From assembly GCA_016187385.1 (NCBI GenBank), contig JACPJU010000001.1:268010-332009 (forward strand): a stretch of DNA of 64,000 bases, read 5' to 3'. The notes beneath the pieces are model-generated. The model ran no database searches, was not told the DNA's origin, and was given only the letters and a program-made list of their open reading frames with translations. Source of the DNA: Candidatus Aenigmatarchaeota archaeon. Lineage in GTDB: Archaea; Aenigmatarchaeota; Aenigmatarchaeia; CG10238-14; SCSR01. The position numbers and the translations under genes are program-made. Shown here piece after piece: positions 34,683 through 43,282 of the stretch (within the stretch, counting starts at the first letter, position 1; every line of letters begins with the position of its first letter).

Positions 34683-34719
34683 GATTATCAATTTTATCTT
34701 GTACGTAAAATATTAAATA

Positions 34720-35049
34720 GTGTCATCAAAGCAAAAAGGATATCGAACAGAGAGAAAAATTAAGCTTCTGTTTCAAAAACACGGGTGGACTGTTGTGAGA
34801 GCCGGTGCCAGCCTCGGCATCGCAGATCTCATATGCATCAAAAACAAAAGGTGCATTCTACTGCAAATCAAGTCAACGAATAAAAAAACATTTTACTATT
34901 ACGGATATACAATGCCAGATTACGAAGGATTTGGTTTTTACCTTGTTGTTGATTTTGGCTATGGAAAGATAAGGGTGTTGTATCCGAAACAGAAAGTAAC
35001 TATCCATGACGGTAATGATATAGAGGATTTCTTACAGAAACACCAATAA
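34720..35049 (+). CDS. hjc: Holliday junction resolvase, archaeal Hjc type
   Basis: This 109-aa protein starts from GTG and has the Hjc layout: KGYRTERKIKLLFQKHGW, VVRAGASLGIADLICIK and the ExK-like motif LLQIKST. Catalytic positions are Glu11, Asp36, Gln49 and Lys51. Most Hjc proteins have Glu where Gln49 sits, but QxK occurs in related nucleases. It cleaves four-way DNA junctions in recombination and restart. It is 19 bases ahead of the CBS-domain gene on the same strand. Confidence 0.85.
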   Translation: MSSKQKGYRTERKIKLLFQKHGWTVVRAGASLGIADLICIKNKRCILLQIKSTNKKTFYYYGYTMPDYEGFGFYLVVDFGYGKIRVLYPKQKVTIHDGNDIEDFLQKHQ

Positions 35050-35068
35050 AGAAGTGAGTGAGATTGCC

Positions 35069-35854
35069 ATGAAATTGGATTGGTTGGGCATCGATAAAGA
35101 AATGAAAGTAACGGCTATTTCTATTCCTTCTCCTGTTTATGGAGACGAGTCGGACAGCGTGAAGACAATTGTCAAAAGAATGGTGGACTCTGGTCACAGA
35201 CTGTTGCCGATAATTAAAGGCAATTCAGAATTGGTAGGCGTAGTGACATATACAGATATTTTAAGCGCTTTGTTGAGGGGAATGACGAGAAACACTCAAG
35301 TATCAATATTCATGACTCGAGATGTCATTGCATGTGATCATGACGACACTATAAAAGATGCCTTGCAAAAAATGGTATTCTCGAGGCGTGGGACACTTCC
35401 AATAAGGTCAGGAAAAATCCTCAGAGGGATTGTGAGCGAGCGTGATTTCACCAAGATTATTTTCGGCAAGCATTTATCGATACCTGTGTCAGAAGTGATG
35501 ACAAGAAAGCCATTTTACATAACGCCAGGCACAACAATTCTAAACTGTATGAAGTCAATAATAAATACGCACTACAGAAGACTGCCGGTGGTTGAAAATA
35601 AAGAAATTGTGGGAATTGTAACTGCCCTGGATGTTTTGAATTATTTGGACGAAACAGGTTTCAATACTCTGAAGCTGGATGACGCTACAAGTTCAATTAT
35701 GAAAGCTCCCGTTTTTTCAGTTTCTCAGCATGATGATCTATCCGATGCTATAAAGATAATGATAGGGAATCACATAGGAGGACTGCCTGTTATAGAAGAA
35801 GGTCTTTTGGCAGGCATTATAACAGAGAGGGATGTAGTTGAGCTGATGGAATGA
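35069..35854 (+). CDS. Four-CBS-domain protein
   Basis: This 261-aa protein contains two Bateman modules: four CBS motifs ending in VGVVTYTDI, RGIVSERDF, VGIVTALDV and AGIITERDV. CBS pairs bind adenine nucleotides such as AMP, ATP or SAM and act as sensors. There is no attached enzyme domain, so the target is unknown. The ATG at 35,069 follows a GTGAG core. It overlaps the Toprim gene by four bases, which suggests the two proteins are made together. Confidence 0.9.
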   Translation: MKLDWLGIDKEMKVTAISIPSPVYGDESDSVKTIVKRMVDSGHRLLPIIKGNSELVGVVTYTDILSALLRGMTRNTQVSIFMTRDVIACDHDDTIKDALQKMVFSRRGTLPIRSGKILRGIVSERDFTKIIFGKHLSIPVSEVMTRKPFYITPGTTILNCMKSIINTHYRRLPVVENKEIVGIVTALDVLNYLDETGFNTLKLDDATSSIMKAPVFSVSQHDDLSDAIKIMIGNHIGGLPVIEEGLLAGIITERDVVELME

Positions 35855-36237
35855 TTATGAGGACAATTGAGCAAATCAAATTTTTAGAAAAAATGAAAGA
35901 GACAGATAAAAAAGTGATAGTGGAAGGAATGAATGATAAGAACGCTTTGAAGAAATTGGGCGTGAATAATTTGTTGGACATATCAGGAAAAGCTACATAT
36001 TCCGTAATAGAGAAACTGATGACTGACAATACATCAGAGGTCATTATTCTCACAGATTTTGACCGAGAGGGCGTGAAGAAATTCAAGGAATTGGCCAAGC
36101 TATTGAATCATAACGGCATAAAAACCGATGACAACATGCGAAAAAGATTCAGACAAATTTTCAGGATAATCAAGATTGAGGAGTTGAATTATTTCATTAA
36201 GAATCAGATGCCGCTAGGAAACTTTCATGTAATTTAG
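35851..36237 (+). CDS. Small Toprim-domain protein (UPF0292-like)
   Basis: This 128-aa protein has the Toprim acidic motifs VIVEGMNDKNAL (Glu) and ILTDFDREGVK (DxD). It matches small archaeal Toprim proteins related to RNase M5 and DnaG Toprim domains, which have no assigned substrate. It overlaps the CBS gene by four bases at its start and the convergent ThpR gene by 41 bases at its end. Metal-dependent RNA or DNA cleavage is plausible. Confidence 0.82.
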   Translation: MIMRTIEQIKFLEKMKETDKKVIVEGMNDKNALKKLGVNNLLDISGKATYSVIEKLMTDNTSEVIILTDFDREGVKKFKELAKLLNHNGIKTDDNMRKRFRQIFRIIKIEELNYFIKNQMPLGNFHVI

Positions 36238-36739
36238 TGTAAACTGGTCCGCCTTTCTGCAAAACGCTTTTGAACAAAACAATGCTCTCTACTTCAAACT
36301 CCTCGTTTTTCGTTTTCAGATCCAAAATTTTTTGAATTGTCTCGTTTTTATTGTCAATTTCCTTTACTCTACATAATGTCAAATGTGCTGGATGACTCTC
36401 GCCACCAATCATCTTCACAATATCTTGTCTTAGTTTCTCCAATTCAGAACTTTCTACACCTAAAGATATGACTCTTATGAAATCTTTGTTCGGTATTAAC
36501 TCAATCACGCTCATGTTTGCTGTAAACCTGCTATACCCTTCGACTATTTCGTCCATCTTGCCTGACATAACTTCAATATCTTCGTCATGGACATCCCCTA
36601 AAAACGACAGGCTGATGTGCAAGTTTTCGGGTTCGACCATTTTGCACATTATGGGCAGTTCCCTTAATTTGCTCTGGTAGGAGATTACATTGGTTTTTAT
36701 GCTTTTGGGTGGGTCCAAGCCGATAAAACAACGAACCAT
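36197..36739 (-). CDS. thpR: RNA 2',3'-cyclic phosphodiesterase (2'-5' RNA ligase family)
   Basis: This 180-aa protein has the two 2H-phosphoesterase motifs, LHISLSFLGDV and PAHLTLCRVKE, which place the catalytic histidines, and the start RCFIGLDPP. Family members hydrolyse 2',3'-cyclic phosphate on RNA ends. In archaea this is relevant to tRNA intron processing, and the window has tRNA genes with several introns. Its 3' end overlaps the convergent Toprim gene. Confidence 0.88.
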   Translation of the reverse strand: MVRCFIGLDPPKSIKTNVISYQSKLRELPIMCKMVEPENLHISLSFLGDVHDEDIEVMSGKMDEIVEGYSRFTANMSVIELIPNKDFIRVISLGVESSELEKLRQDIVKMIGGESHPAHLTLCRVKEIDNKNETIQKILDLKTKNEEFEVESIVLFKSVLQKGGPVYTKLHESFLAASDS

Positions 36740-36784
36740 AATCTTTATTAAATTAACCAGCTAAATAAATTCTAATTGAATTCT

Positions 36785-37048
36785 ATGGGAGAAGCAAAAA
36801 TAAGAGCTGGGGACATTGTCGGCAAGGGTATTGTAAGCGAAGAGACTGGACGAAAGTTCGGGGTTGTTACGAATGTGGATTTTGTGACAGAAAGCGGCGA
36901 ATTGATGAACATTGTTGTTGACCAGCCGACAAAACATCTGACTGATTTAAACCTGAAATCTGACGAAAAAGGACGATTTTTAATTCCTTTCAGCGCAGTC
37001 AAATCTGTTGGAGATTTTGTAATAATAAGCGAAAGCGAGCTAATTTAA
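36785..37048 (+). CDS. PRC-barrel domain protein
   Basis: This 87-aa protein is a single PRC barrel: IVGKGIVSEETGRKFGVV, then VDFVTESGELMNIVV and IPFSAVKSVGDFVIIS. Archaeal PRC-barrel proteins of this size are abundant, and in some lineages bind RNA-processing or cell-division partners such as FtsZ (CdpB). The ATG at 36,785 is preferred over a TTG at 36,776. It is divergent from thpR. Confidence 0.88.
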   Translation: MGEAKIRAGDIVGKGIVSEETGRKFGVVTNVDFVTESGELMNIVVDQPTKHLTDLNLKSDEKGRFLIPFSAVKSVGDFVIISESELI

Positions 37049-37118
37049 GCGTCTAATTGTTGAATGGCCAACCGAATGTGAGTATTTTGCATAAATCTGT
37101 GTTAGACGACTTCGATAG

Positions 37119-37143
37119 AACCAACTTCTTTCAGAAGTTGGTT
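37119..37143 (+). repeat. Perfect 11-bp stem hairpin in intergenic region
   Basis: Arms AACCAACTTCT and AGAAGTTGGTT pair exactly around a three-base loop TTC. The 200-base gap 37,049-37,250 has no gene. It also holds a second small hairpin at 37,192-37,207 (TTTGGT-CTAT-ACCAAA) and a seven-base complementary pair flanking 37,051-37,108. Together these could form a small structured RNA or the terminator of the PRC-barrel gene. No T-run follows the stem. Confidence 0.55.
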
Positions 37144-37220
37144 GCCAGCAACAAAATAAAGAAAAGGAGTCGGCGAGGAACGTGAGAATTGTTTGGTCTA
37201 TACCAAATAAAACCTATGGT

Positions 37221-37229
37221 ATTTATAAA
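37221..37229 (+). promoter_or_regulatory. TATA-like box for the exported protein gene
   Basis: ATTTATAAA lies 22-30 bases before the ATG at 37,251. That is the spacing expected for a leaderless archaeal promoter. A second TATA-like run at 37,233-37,242 is too close to the start to be the main box. Confidence 0.5.
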
Positions 37230-37250
37230 GACTATTTATAAATTTAATTT

Positions 37251-37724
37251 ATGAAGCTATCATTAATAATACTGGCAATAGTAGCAGTAGTTGCAATCGT
37301 TTTTGCTTTGGTAAATACGCAAATGACCAAACAACCAAACATACCAATAGTAGCTTCACCCGACGGACCTCTTGATACTGCTTTGGCTGAAATTACAATC
37401 TTATCTGCACAAGATGAAATAGCAAATATACGAATAGAAAAAATCAAAGATTATAAACGTTATCCCAACGCAGGTTATCCACAGTTAAAAGTTAGTGATG
37501 AAATCAGTGTTAAGGTTTATTATCTTGCTCTAGAAAGCAGTACAGAGAATGAAACTACCGGGCAAGGTGAACAACCTCCTGAATCATCTCCTATCAGCTC
37601 CCAACTAAAACCTACTATCGGTAAAAAATATTTGGCTGATATGACATTATGTATCCCAGATTATATTGGTGAACTATCTTGCACATACAATGGTTGGTCG
37701 GTTGGTTTATATCCTTTAAGTTGA
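37251..37724 (+). CDS. Exported or membrane-anchored small protein, unknown
   Basis: This 157-aa protein has one N-terminal hydrophobic helix (residues 4-22) and an outside domain. The domain holds NIRIEKIKDYKRYPNAGYPQ, then LKVSDEISVKVYYLA, a low-complexity linker rich in Ser, Glu and Pro, then KYLADMTLCIPDY and SCTYNGW. The two Cys residues (LC and SC) may form a disulfide. The alternating hydrophobic pattern looks like a beta-barrel or Ig-like fold. I do not recognise a named family. Confidence 0.75.
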   Translation: MKLSLIILAIVAVVAIVFALVNTQMTKQPNIPIVASPDGPLDTALAEITILSAQDEIANIRIEKIKDYKRYPNAGYPQLKVSDEISVKVYYLALESSTENETTGQGEQPPESSPISSQLKPTIGKKYLADMTLCIPDYIGELSCTYNGWSVGLYPLS

Positions 37725-37962
37725 GTAATCTTTGACACGCCGAGCCGACCCCCTTGTAATAATTCTGTGCCGACAATTGAGCATAATAGGCTTTTAACGA
37801 ATATGACTGTATTTATGGGATTTGGGTCCTGGAACGCTGAATTTGGATAACGACTCGAAAAACCTAAGCATGTTATTTTACAAGCTCGTCTTACAGCGAC
37901 GCTTCTAAACTTTTAGTCGACCACCAACCATCTACTTTGCTTCAATTAAGTAAGCTAGATCT
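37725..37962. other. Gene-free interval, no feature recognised
   Basis: These 238 bases separate the exported protein from the kae1 stop codon on the opposite strand. No open frame with coding character, tRNA, C/D box or strong hairpin was seen. Two converging transcripts would end here. Confidence 0.5.
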
Positions 37963-38961
37963 TCATTCAACTCGAGCTTCGGACCAATGTATTTCCACGT
38001 CATCTGTTCGCCACTTACTATCCACTTTACTTTCTAAAATATCCAAACTCTTACCTTTCGATTTGTAGTCAAGAATACCTACCCAAGCGATATTTGCACC
38101 GTTATCAGATGCATACTCTTGAGGCACAACATAAAGCTTTGCATTTCTCTCATTACACATAATCTTCATCATATCCTGTAATCTTTTATTGGCAGCAACG
38201 CCGCCTACTAACAAAACCTCCTTTTTTCCTGTGTGTGCAAGTGCCCTTTCTGTCACTTCTGTGAGCATTGAAAAGCACACTTCTTGCATTGAATATGCCA
38301 CGTCCTCTTCCTTATGGTCGTTCTTGAATCTCTCAATAGCGGCTGTCATTATCCCAGTGAAGGACACGTCCATCCCTTTGACAACATAAGGTAAATCAAC
38401 ATATGTACCGTTTTTAGCCAACCTTTCAATTTCAGGTCCTCCGGGCATCGGAAGTTTCATTTCGCGCACAAGGACGTCAAAAGCGTTTCCGATAGGAATG
38501 TCCATTGTCTCGCCAAACACACGATACACACCATCTACATAAGCCAATATTTGCGAATTGCCCCCAGAAAGATAGACTATTACAGGATCCACTGAACCGG
38601 TTTTGATTTTACCAATCTCTATGTGAGCTGTGCCATGGTTCACGCCGACCAGATGTTTTTTGTATTTTACTGCCAAATATCTTGCCAATGCCGCTCCAAC
38701 CTTCAATGCATTTGGAATGCCCATGCCCCTTGAAAATGATATGACATCTACGTCCCCCATCTTAATATCCGCTTCTGACAATGCGTCATCAAGGACCTTC
38801 TTGCAAACAACATAATGATGATCCGCGAGTTCGGTTGGAGTAAACCCTCTACCTAGCTCGGGCTTGAACGTGTTCTTTTCATTCGACAGTATTTCACATC
38901 TATCATTCACTATCCCCACCCCAAATGTATGGGCAGTCGACTCTATACCCAGAGATATCAT
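37963..38961 (-). CDS. kae1: KEOPS subunit Kae1, tRNA N6-threonylcarbamoyltransferase
   Basis: This 332-aa protein has the ASKHA fold motifs LGIESTAHTFGVGIV, FSRGMGIPNALKVG, the metal-binding GVNHGTAHIEIG (two His), VYLSGGNSQILAY and LVGGVAANKRLQDM. It adds threonylcarbamoyl to A37 of ANN-decoding tRNAs as part of KEOPS. It is the stand-alone form; no Bud32 kinase is fused and none was seen nearby. It is divergent from the Hel308-type helicase with 51 bases between them. Confidence 0.95.
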   Translation of the reverse strand: MISLGIESTAHTFGVGIVNDRCEILSNEKNTFKPELGRGFTPTELADHHYVVCKKVLDDALSEADIKMGDVDVISFSRGMGIPNALKVGAALARYLAVKYKKHLVGVNHGTAHIEIGKIKTGSVDPVIVYLSGGNSQILAYVDGVYRVFGETMDIPIGNAFDVLVREMKLPMPGGPEIERLAKNGTYVDLPYVVKGMDVSFTGIMTAAIERFKNDHKEEDVAYSMQEVCFSMLTEVTERALAHTGKKEVLLVGGVAANKRLQDMMKIMCNERNAKLYVVPQEYASDNGANIAWVGILDYKSKGKSLDILESKVDSKWRTDDVEIHWSEARVE

Positions 38962-39012
38962 AAAATCACTATCTGTATAAAAACAGAAATATTATAAATA
39001 GCTATTCTATTC

Positions 39013-41214
39013 ATGCAAGTCGAGGAACTGTCCAAGTTTGGGATAGGGAAAAAAGACATAACAAAGTTGAAAGACGAAAAGATATCAAAGCTGTATCCTC
39101 CCCAGGAAGACATAATCAGGAAAGGACTGTTCAAAGACAAGAATCTTATTTTGTCGTTGCCGACAGCAAGCGGTAAAACTCTCATAGCGACTTTGTCGAT
39201 GTTGCATAATCTTTCGGAAAAAAGGAACTCCAAGGTTGTCTACATAGCCCCGCTTGTGGCATTGGCATATGAAAAGTACGAGTATTTCAAGAAATTTTTC
39301 GACGCCCGGAAGGTTGCGATAAGCGTCGGTGATCTCGACTCATCCGACCATTGGTTGGCGAATTATGATGTAATCTGCGTGACAACAGAAAAGTTGGACA
39401 GCCTCTTGCGGCACAATGTGGAATGGGTTAATAGAATCAGTTTGTTGATTGTGGACGAGATTCACCTACTAAACGACAAATCCAGAGGACCTACATTGGA
39501 GATTCTACTGGTTAAGCTCATGAAGATGGTCCCAAACGCGCAGATTCTCGGATTATCCGCAACAATAAGCAATGCAGCAGAGCTTGCAAAATGGCTCAAT
39601 TCCAATCTTGTCATAAGTGATTTCAGGCCTGTGAAATTGTATGAAGGTGTTTCTTTTGCCTCAAAAATCCATTTCGATGAAAAGGATGGCTATGAACTCG
39701 ACGAATCAGAAGAAACGGAAAATTCCATCGTCCGGAATACTATAGGACTAAACAAGCAGGCTTTGATATTTACATCCACACGGAGGAATGCAGAGAGTCT
39801 TGCCGAAAGATTGTCTGATACAGTCAGACCTATGTTAAAGAAAGGAGAACATGTTCAACTCGAAACTTTGTCAAATGATATAGAAAATGTTCTTGAATAC
39901 CCTACAAAACAATGCGAAAAACTTTCTGAGTGTATTAAATCTGGAGTCGCTTTTCATCATGCCGGCTTGTTGGGAACACAGAAGAGATTAATTGAAGAAA
40001 ATTTCAGGAATGGTATGATAAAAACTATAGTTGCAACACCTACCCTCGCTCTCGGAGTTAATCTTCCTGCGTTCAGGGTTGTCATAAGGGATACCAAGCG
40101 ATATTATCCAGGCGTTGGTGCTGTACACATACCAGTATTGGAATACAAGCAATTCATCGGCAGAGCAGGAAGACCTCAATACGACACTTTTGGCGAATCG
40201 ATTCTGCTGGCCAAAACAGAAGATGAAGCTAGAGATTTGATACAACATTTCATTTACGGCGAACCTGAGAATATCACGTCGAAGCTGGCTGCTGAGCCGG
40301 CTCTAAGAATGCATGTGCTTGCTTTGATTGCGAGCGACTTCTGCAGGTCAGAAGATTCTTTGTTGAAGTTCTTTGACAGGACATTTTACGCATTTCATTA
40401 TGGCGATACATCAGCGATTGACGAAAAAATAATCGAGATATTGGAACCTCTGATTTCATGGAAGTTTGTCATTAAGAAGGGAAATGAGTTGACTGCGACA
40501 AGAATCGGTAAAAGAGTTTCTGAACTTTACATAGATCCTTTGACAGCTCACCAGTTTATAGATGGTTTGTCTAGAGCCAATAAAATTAAATTGAACGAAT
40601 TGAATATTCTGCAATTGTTGTCGAACAGCATAGAGATGAAACCTTTGTTATCTGTTAGGTCGTCTGAGATTGTGGAATTGCAGGAAATGTTGGTGAGAAA
40701 CACCAGTGTATTTCTTCAGGATGTGCCAGAAGAATATGATTTGGAGTTCGAGGACTTTACTAAATCTCTGAAGCTGACATCAATGTTTTTGAGATGGACG
40801 GACGAAGCCACCGAAGACCAGATATTGACCAAGTTCAAGGTGGCGCCAGGTGAGTTGAGAGGCAGGCTTGAGCTCATAGACTGGTTGATCTACGCTTTCA
40901 ATGAAATTGCCCTGTTGGAAGGGCATAAAGATTTCTTAAATCAGATAAGAAAGTTGAGAGTTAGATTGCGATACGGGATAAAGGAAGAATTGACTCCCCT
41001 TGTAAGATTGAAGAATGTCGGAAGAGTCAGGGCAAGGAAACTTTACGATGCTGGTCTTGTATCGTTGGACAAATTGAAGAAAGTTCCGACAGACAGCCTG
41101 ACACGGATAGTCGGATTGAAAGTAGCGAATGATATCAAAAAGCAGTTGGGAGAGAAAAACGAGGAAATAAAGGACGAAAAGCAGATCACTTTAAATTTTA
41201 ACTTGGACAAATAG
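39013..41214 (+). CDS. hel308: Hel308-type Ski2-like DNA helicase
   Basis: This 733-aa superfamily 2 helicase has a Q-motif-like YPPQEDIIRKG, Walker A SLPTASGKTLIA, DEIH in LIVDEIHLLNDKSRGP, GLSATISNAAELA, VAFHHAGLLGTQKR, ATPTLALGVNLPAFRVVIRD and motif VI QFIGRAGRPQYD. The C-terminus has a helix-hairpin-helix-like end (RLKNVGRVRARKLYDAG), as in Hel308 domain 5. It unwinds stalled forks with a lagging-strand preference. A TATA-like ATTATAAATA lies just upstream, suggesting a leaderless transcript. Confidence 0.93.
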   Translation: MQVEELSKFGIGKKDITKLKDEKISKLYPPQEDIIRKGLFKDKNLILSLPTASGKTLIATLSMLHNLSEKRNSKVVYIAPLVALAYEKYEYFKKFFDARKVAISVGDLDSSDHWLANYDVICVTTEKLDSLLRHNVEWVNRISLLIVDEIHLLNDKSRGPTLEILLVKLMKMVPNAQILGLSATISNAAELAKWLNSNLVISDFRPVKLYEGVSFASKIHFDEKDGYELDESEETENSIVRNTIGLNKQALIFTSTRRNAESLAERLSDTVRPMLKKGEHVQLETLSNDIENVLEYPTKQCEKLSECIKSGVAFHHAGLLGTQKRLIEENFRNGMIKTIVATPTLALGVNLPAFRVVIRDTKRYYPGVGAVHIPVLEYKQFIGRAGRPQYDTFGESILLAKTEDEARDLIQHFIYGEPENITSKLAAEPALRMHVLALIASDFCRSEDSLLKFFDRTFYAFHYGDTSAIDEKIIEILEPLISWKFVIKKGNELTATRIGKRVSELYIDPLTAHQFIDGLSRANKIKLNELNILQLLSNSIEMKPLLSVRSSEIVELQEMLVRNTSVFLQDVPEEYDLEFEDFTKSLKLTSMFLRWTDEATEDQILTKFKVAPGELRGRLELIDWLIYAFNEIALLEGHKDFLNQIRKLRVRLRYGIKEELTPLVRLKNVGRVRARKLYDAGLVSLDKLKKVPTDSLTRIVGLKVANDIKKQLGEKNEEIKDEKQITLNFNLDK

Positions 41215-41221
41215 TCTTATC

Positions 41222-42070
41222 ATGTTCAGACAGTACGGGATATCGGGGTTGTTGTTGATTATTTTCGCTGAAGTCACTATGTTCTTGAGATTACAACCCT
41301 TTGTTACATGGTTTACTCCTATGGTTTGGATCGGATACATATTGTTAATTGACAGCTTCGTGTACATGCTGAAGAAAAGTTCTTATCTTATGAACAAGCG
41401 ATTCAAGCTTTTTATGTTATCTTTATTATCGATTAATTTCTGGTTTCTTTTTGAAATAGTCAATAAATTTTCGCAATTTCAGGGGTGGTATTATGTTAAC
41501 CTTCCAGAGTCTCGTATTACGACATTCATAATGGGCACTTTATCTTTCGCAACTATCGTGCCTGCAGTTTTGGAGACCTCTGAACTTGTCGGAGCTTTAC
41601 ACCTTTTTAGAAAAAAGTTGAATATACGCCTACCGATCAACGGCTTTATAGTTGCCATTTTATTTTCAATAGGAATTATTTTCGTTTTATTGCCTTTTGT
41701 AATTACATCACCGTGGATATGGGCATTTGTCTGGACAGGATTTATTTTATTGATCGATCCCATCCTCTACATCTTTCATGACAAAAAATCAATTTTATAC
41801 CAGTTAAAGAACAGGAAATTTAATGTTATACTGTCCCTATTCTTGGCTGGTTACATATGTGGATTTCTTTGGGAATTTTGGAATTACTGGGCTTATACAA
41901 AGTGGTATTATTCTATACCGGTAATAGAGAGTATCAAAATTTTTGAAATACCAGCTGTTGGATTTTTGGCTTACGGTCCGTTTGCCTTAGAACTTTATGT
42001 CATGTACGAATTTGTAAAAATCCTAGTTTCAAGAAAAATGTTTGGTAGAATCGGTCAATTGAAGGTCTAA
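41222..42070 (+). CDS. Internally duplicated eight-helix membrane protein, unknown
   Basis: This 282-aa protein has about eight membrane helices and a clear two-fold repeat. The first half has WIGYILLIDSFVYMLKK and FWFLFEIVNKFSQFQGWYYV. The second has WTGFILLIDPILYIFHDK and CGFLWEFWNYWAYTKWYYSI. Each repeat pairs an Asp-containing helix with an aromatic WE/FE helix. I do not recognise a function. It starts seven bases after hel308 and may be co-transcribed by proximity only. Confidence 0.8.
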   Translation: MFRQYGISGLLLIIFAEVTMFLRLQPFVTWFTPMVWIGYILLIDSFVYMLKKSSYLMNKRFKLFMLSLLSINFWFLFEIVNKFSQFQGWYYVNLPESRITTFIMGTLSFATIVPAVLETSELVGALHLFRKKLNIRLPINGFIVAILFSIGIIFVLLPFVITSPWIWAFVWTGFILLIDPILYIFHDKKSILYQLKNRKFNVILSLFLAGYICGFLWEFWNYWAYTKWYYSIPVIESIKIFEIPAVGFLAYGPFALELYVMYEFVKILVSRKMFGRIGQLKV

Positions 42071-42098
42071 TTTAAATTCTGAAATTCAATGAATTATT

Positions 42099-42401
42099 AT
42101 GGTATCAAGCGAAACCTTACTGCTTATTATTTCTGTTATTTTCGTTTCTTTCCTGCCATGGATTTCAAAAGCTTCCGATATGTGGACTAAAATAAAGAGA
42201 TGGTACCCGTTACTTTTGGCGGGGCTTTTTATGGGTATCGGAGCGGTAGGACTCAGAATTTTCGCCAGAGGTGTAGCTTCGTCCATCGTCTCTAACTTTC
42301 AATTTTATACTTTGGTGGAATTGTTTTTTGAAAGTGGTGCCGCGTTACTTGGTGCTATAGCTATACTCGGAATAATGAAAAATATTTTGTTAAACAAGTA
42401 G
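42099..42401 (+). CDS. Small three-helix membrane protein, unknown
   Basis: This 100-aa protein has about three hydrophobic helices (residues 5-20, 36-56 and 70-95) with basic loops. There is no family I can name. It follows the duplicated membrane protein after 28 bases on the same strand, and its stop lies nine bases before the convergent PHP gene. The two membrane proteins may work together, but nothing in sequence says how. Confidence 0.65.
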   Translation: MVSSETLLLIISVIFVSFLPWISKASDMWTKIKRWYPLLLAGLFMGIGAVGLRIFARGVASSIVSNFQFYTLVELFFESGAALLGAIAILGIMKNILLNK

Positions 42402-42409
42402 TCAGTCCA

Positions 42410-43276
42410 TTATCCTACAAAATGTCCCATCAAGAAACTCCCCCGGCTAACATATTGTTCATGCCTTTCGAATCTTTTATTTTTAATATGGTCTTTCAAT
42501 GCCTCAAATGAGATATTGGTCTCTGGAACATAGATACCAGAACACTTTACCTGTTCCAGTCTTGAATGTGCGTCCGAAGCGGCAGTTCCCTTAAAACCAT
42601 ATTCTGTCGCCAATTCTTTCGCTAGCTCATTCGCTAGTCGCATATCTAATCTGATTCCCCCGACAGAAAAATATGGGATCAGTCCTATATTCTGTGCGTT
42701 GAACACTTCTATCTCATCGACCATCCTACAAAGTTCTTCTACTACCTTTCTTTCTTCAGGTTTTATCATCCTGTATTTCACCGGCCAATTTCCCGTGGGT
42801 GTAACAAGAGGATGATTTATGGTAGCAATTCCACCTTGTTTGTGTATGTCTTCTACTATCTTTCTAGGATCCTGATCATCGTCAATCAACTTCATGCAGC
42901 CAACAGCCAAAATATGGGGACCTACATTTCTTTCCGAACATTCCTGAGATTTGACAACATAACCTTTCCCTCCATTATAGTTCACCTCTGCAAAAATACC
43001 ACGCTCTATTTCTTTTGCGCCGTATTCATTAACAACATCATTATAAGTCAATCCATTGTAGACGTTCGTCTCTGTTAATCCAGTCACCCCCCAGTTGAGC
43101 ATCTCTAAAATTCCTTCCCGCGACTTGTTCCTACCTGGATGAGCGTGGAGATCTGCCAGGATCATACCTTCCTTTTTTGGAGGCTTTTCCATTTTCTGGT
43201 CGTTTAGGTAAAGATAACCTCCAGCTACTGCAAGTGTAGTTATTCCCAACGCTGCTAAAAATTCTCTTCTTTTCAT
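42410..43276 (-). CDS. Tat-exported PHP-domain phosphoesterase
   Basis: This 288-aa protein starts MKRREFLAALGITTLAVAGG, a twin-arginine signal, so it is predicted to be exported folded. The mature part is a PHP domain: ADLHAHPGRNKS (first His motif), NHPLVTPTG and AASDAHSRLEQ (later metal residues). PHP proteins hydrolyse phosphate esters with two or three metal ions. An extracytoplasmic PHP protein is less common than cytoplasmic ones. It lies six bases downstream of a GT2 gene on the same strand. Confidence 0.85.
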   Translation of the reverse strand: MKRREFLAALGITTLAVAGGYLYLNDQKMEKPPKKEGMILADLHAHPGRNKSREGILEMLNWGVTGLTETNVYNGLTYNDVVNEYGAKEIERGIFAEVNYNGGKGYVVKSQECSERNVGPHILAVGCMKLIDDDQDPRKIVEDIHKQGGIATINHPLVTPTGNWPVKYRMIKPEERKVVEELCRMVDEIEVFNAQNIGLIPYFSVGGIRLDMRLANELAKELATEYGFKGTAASDAHSRLEQVKCSGIYVPETNISFEALKDHIKNKRFERHEQYVSRGSFLMGHFVG

Positions 43277-43282
43277 GAAAAT

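Noticed and set aside
38958-39233. Minus-strand frame across the kae1-hel308 gap
   Set aside because: It overlaps the start of hel308 and the divergent promoter and shows no family match.
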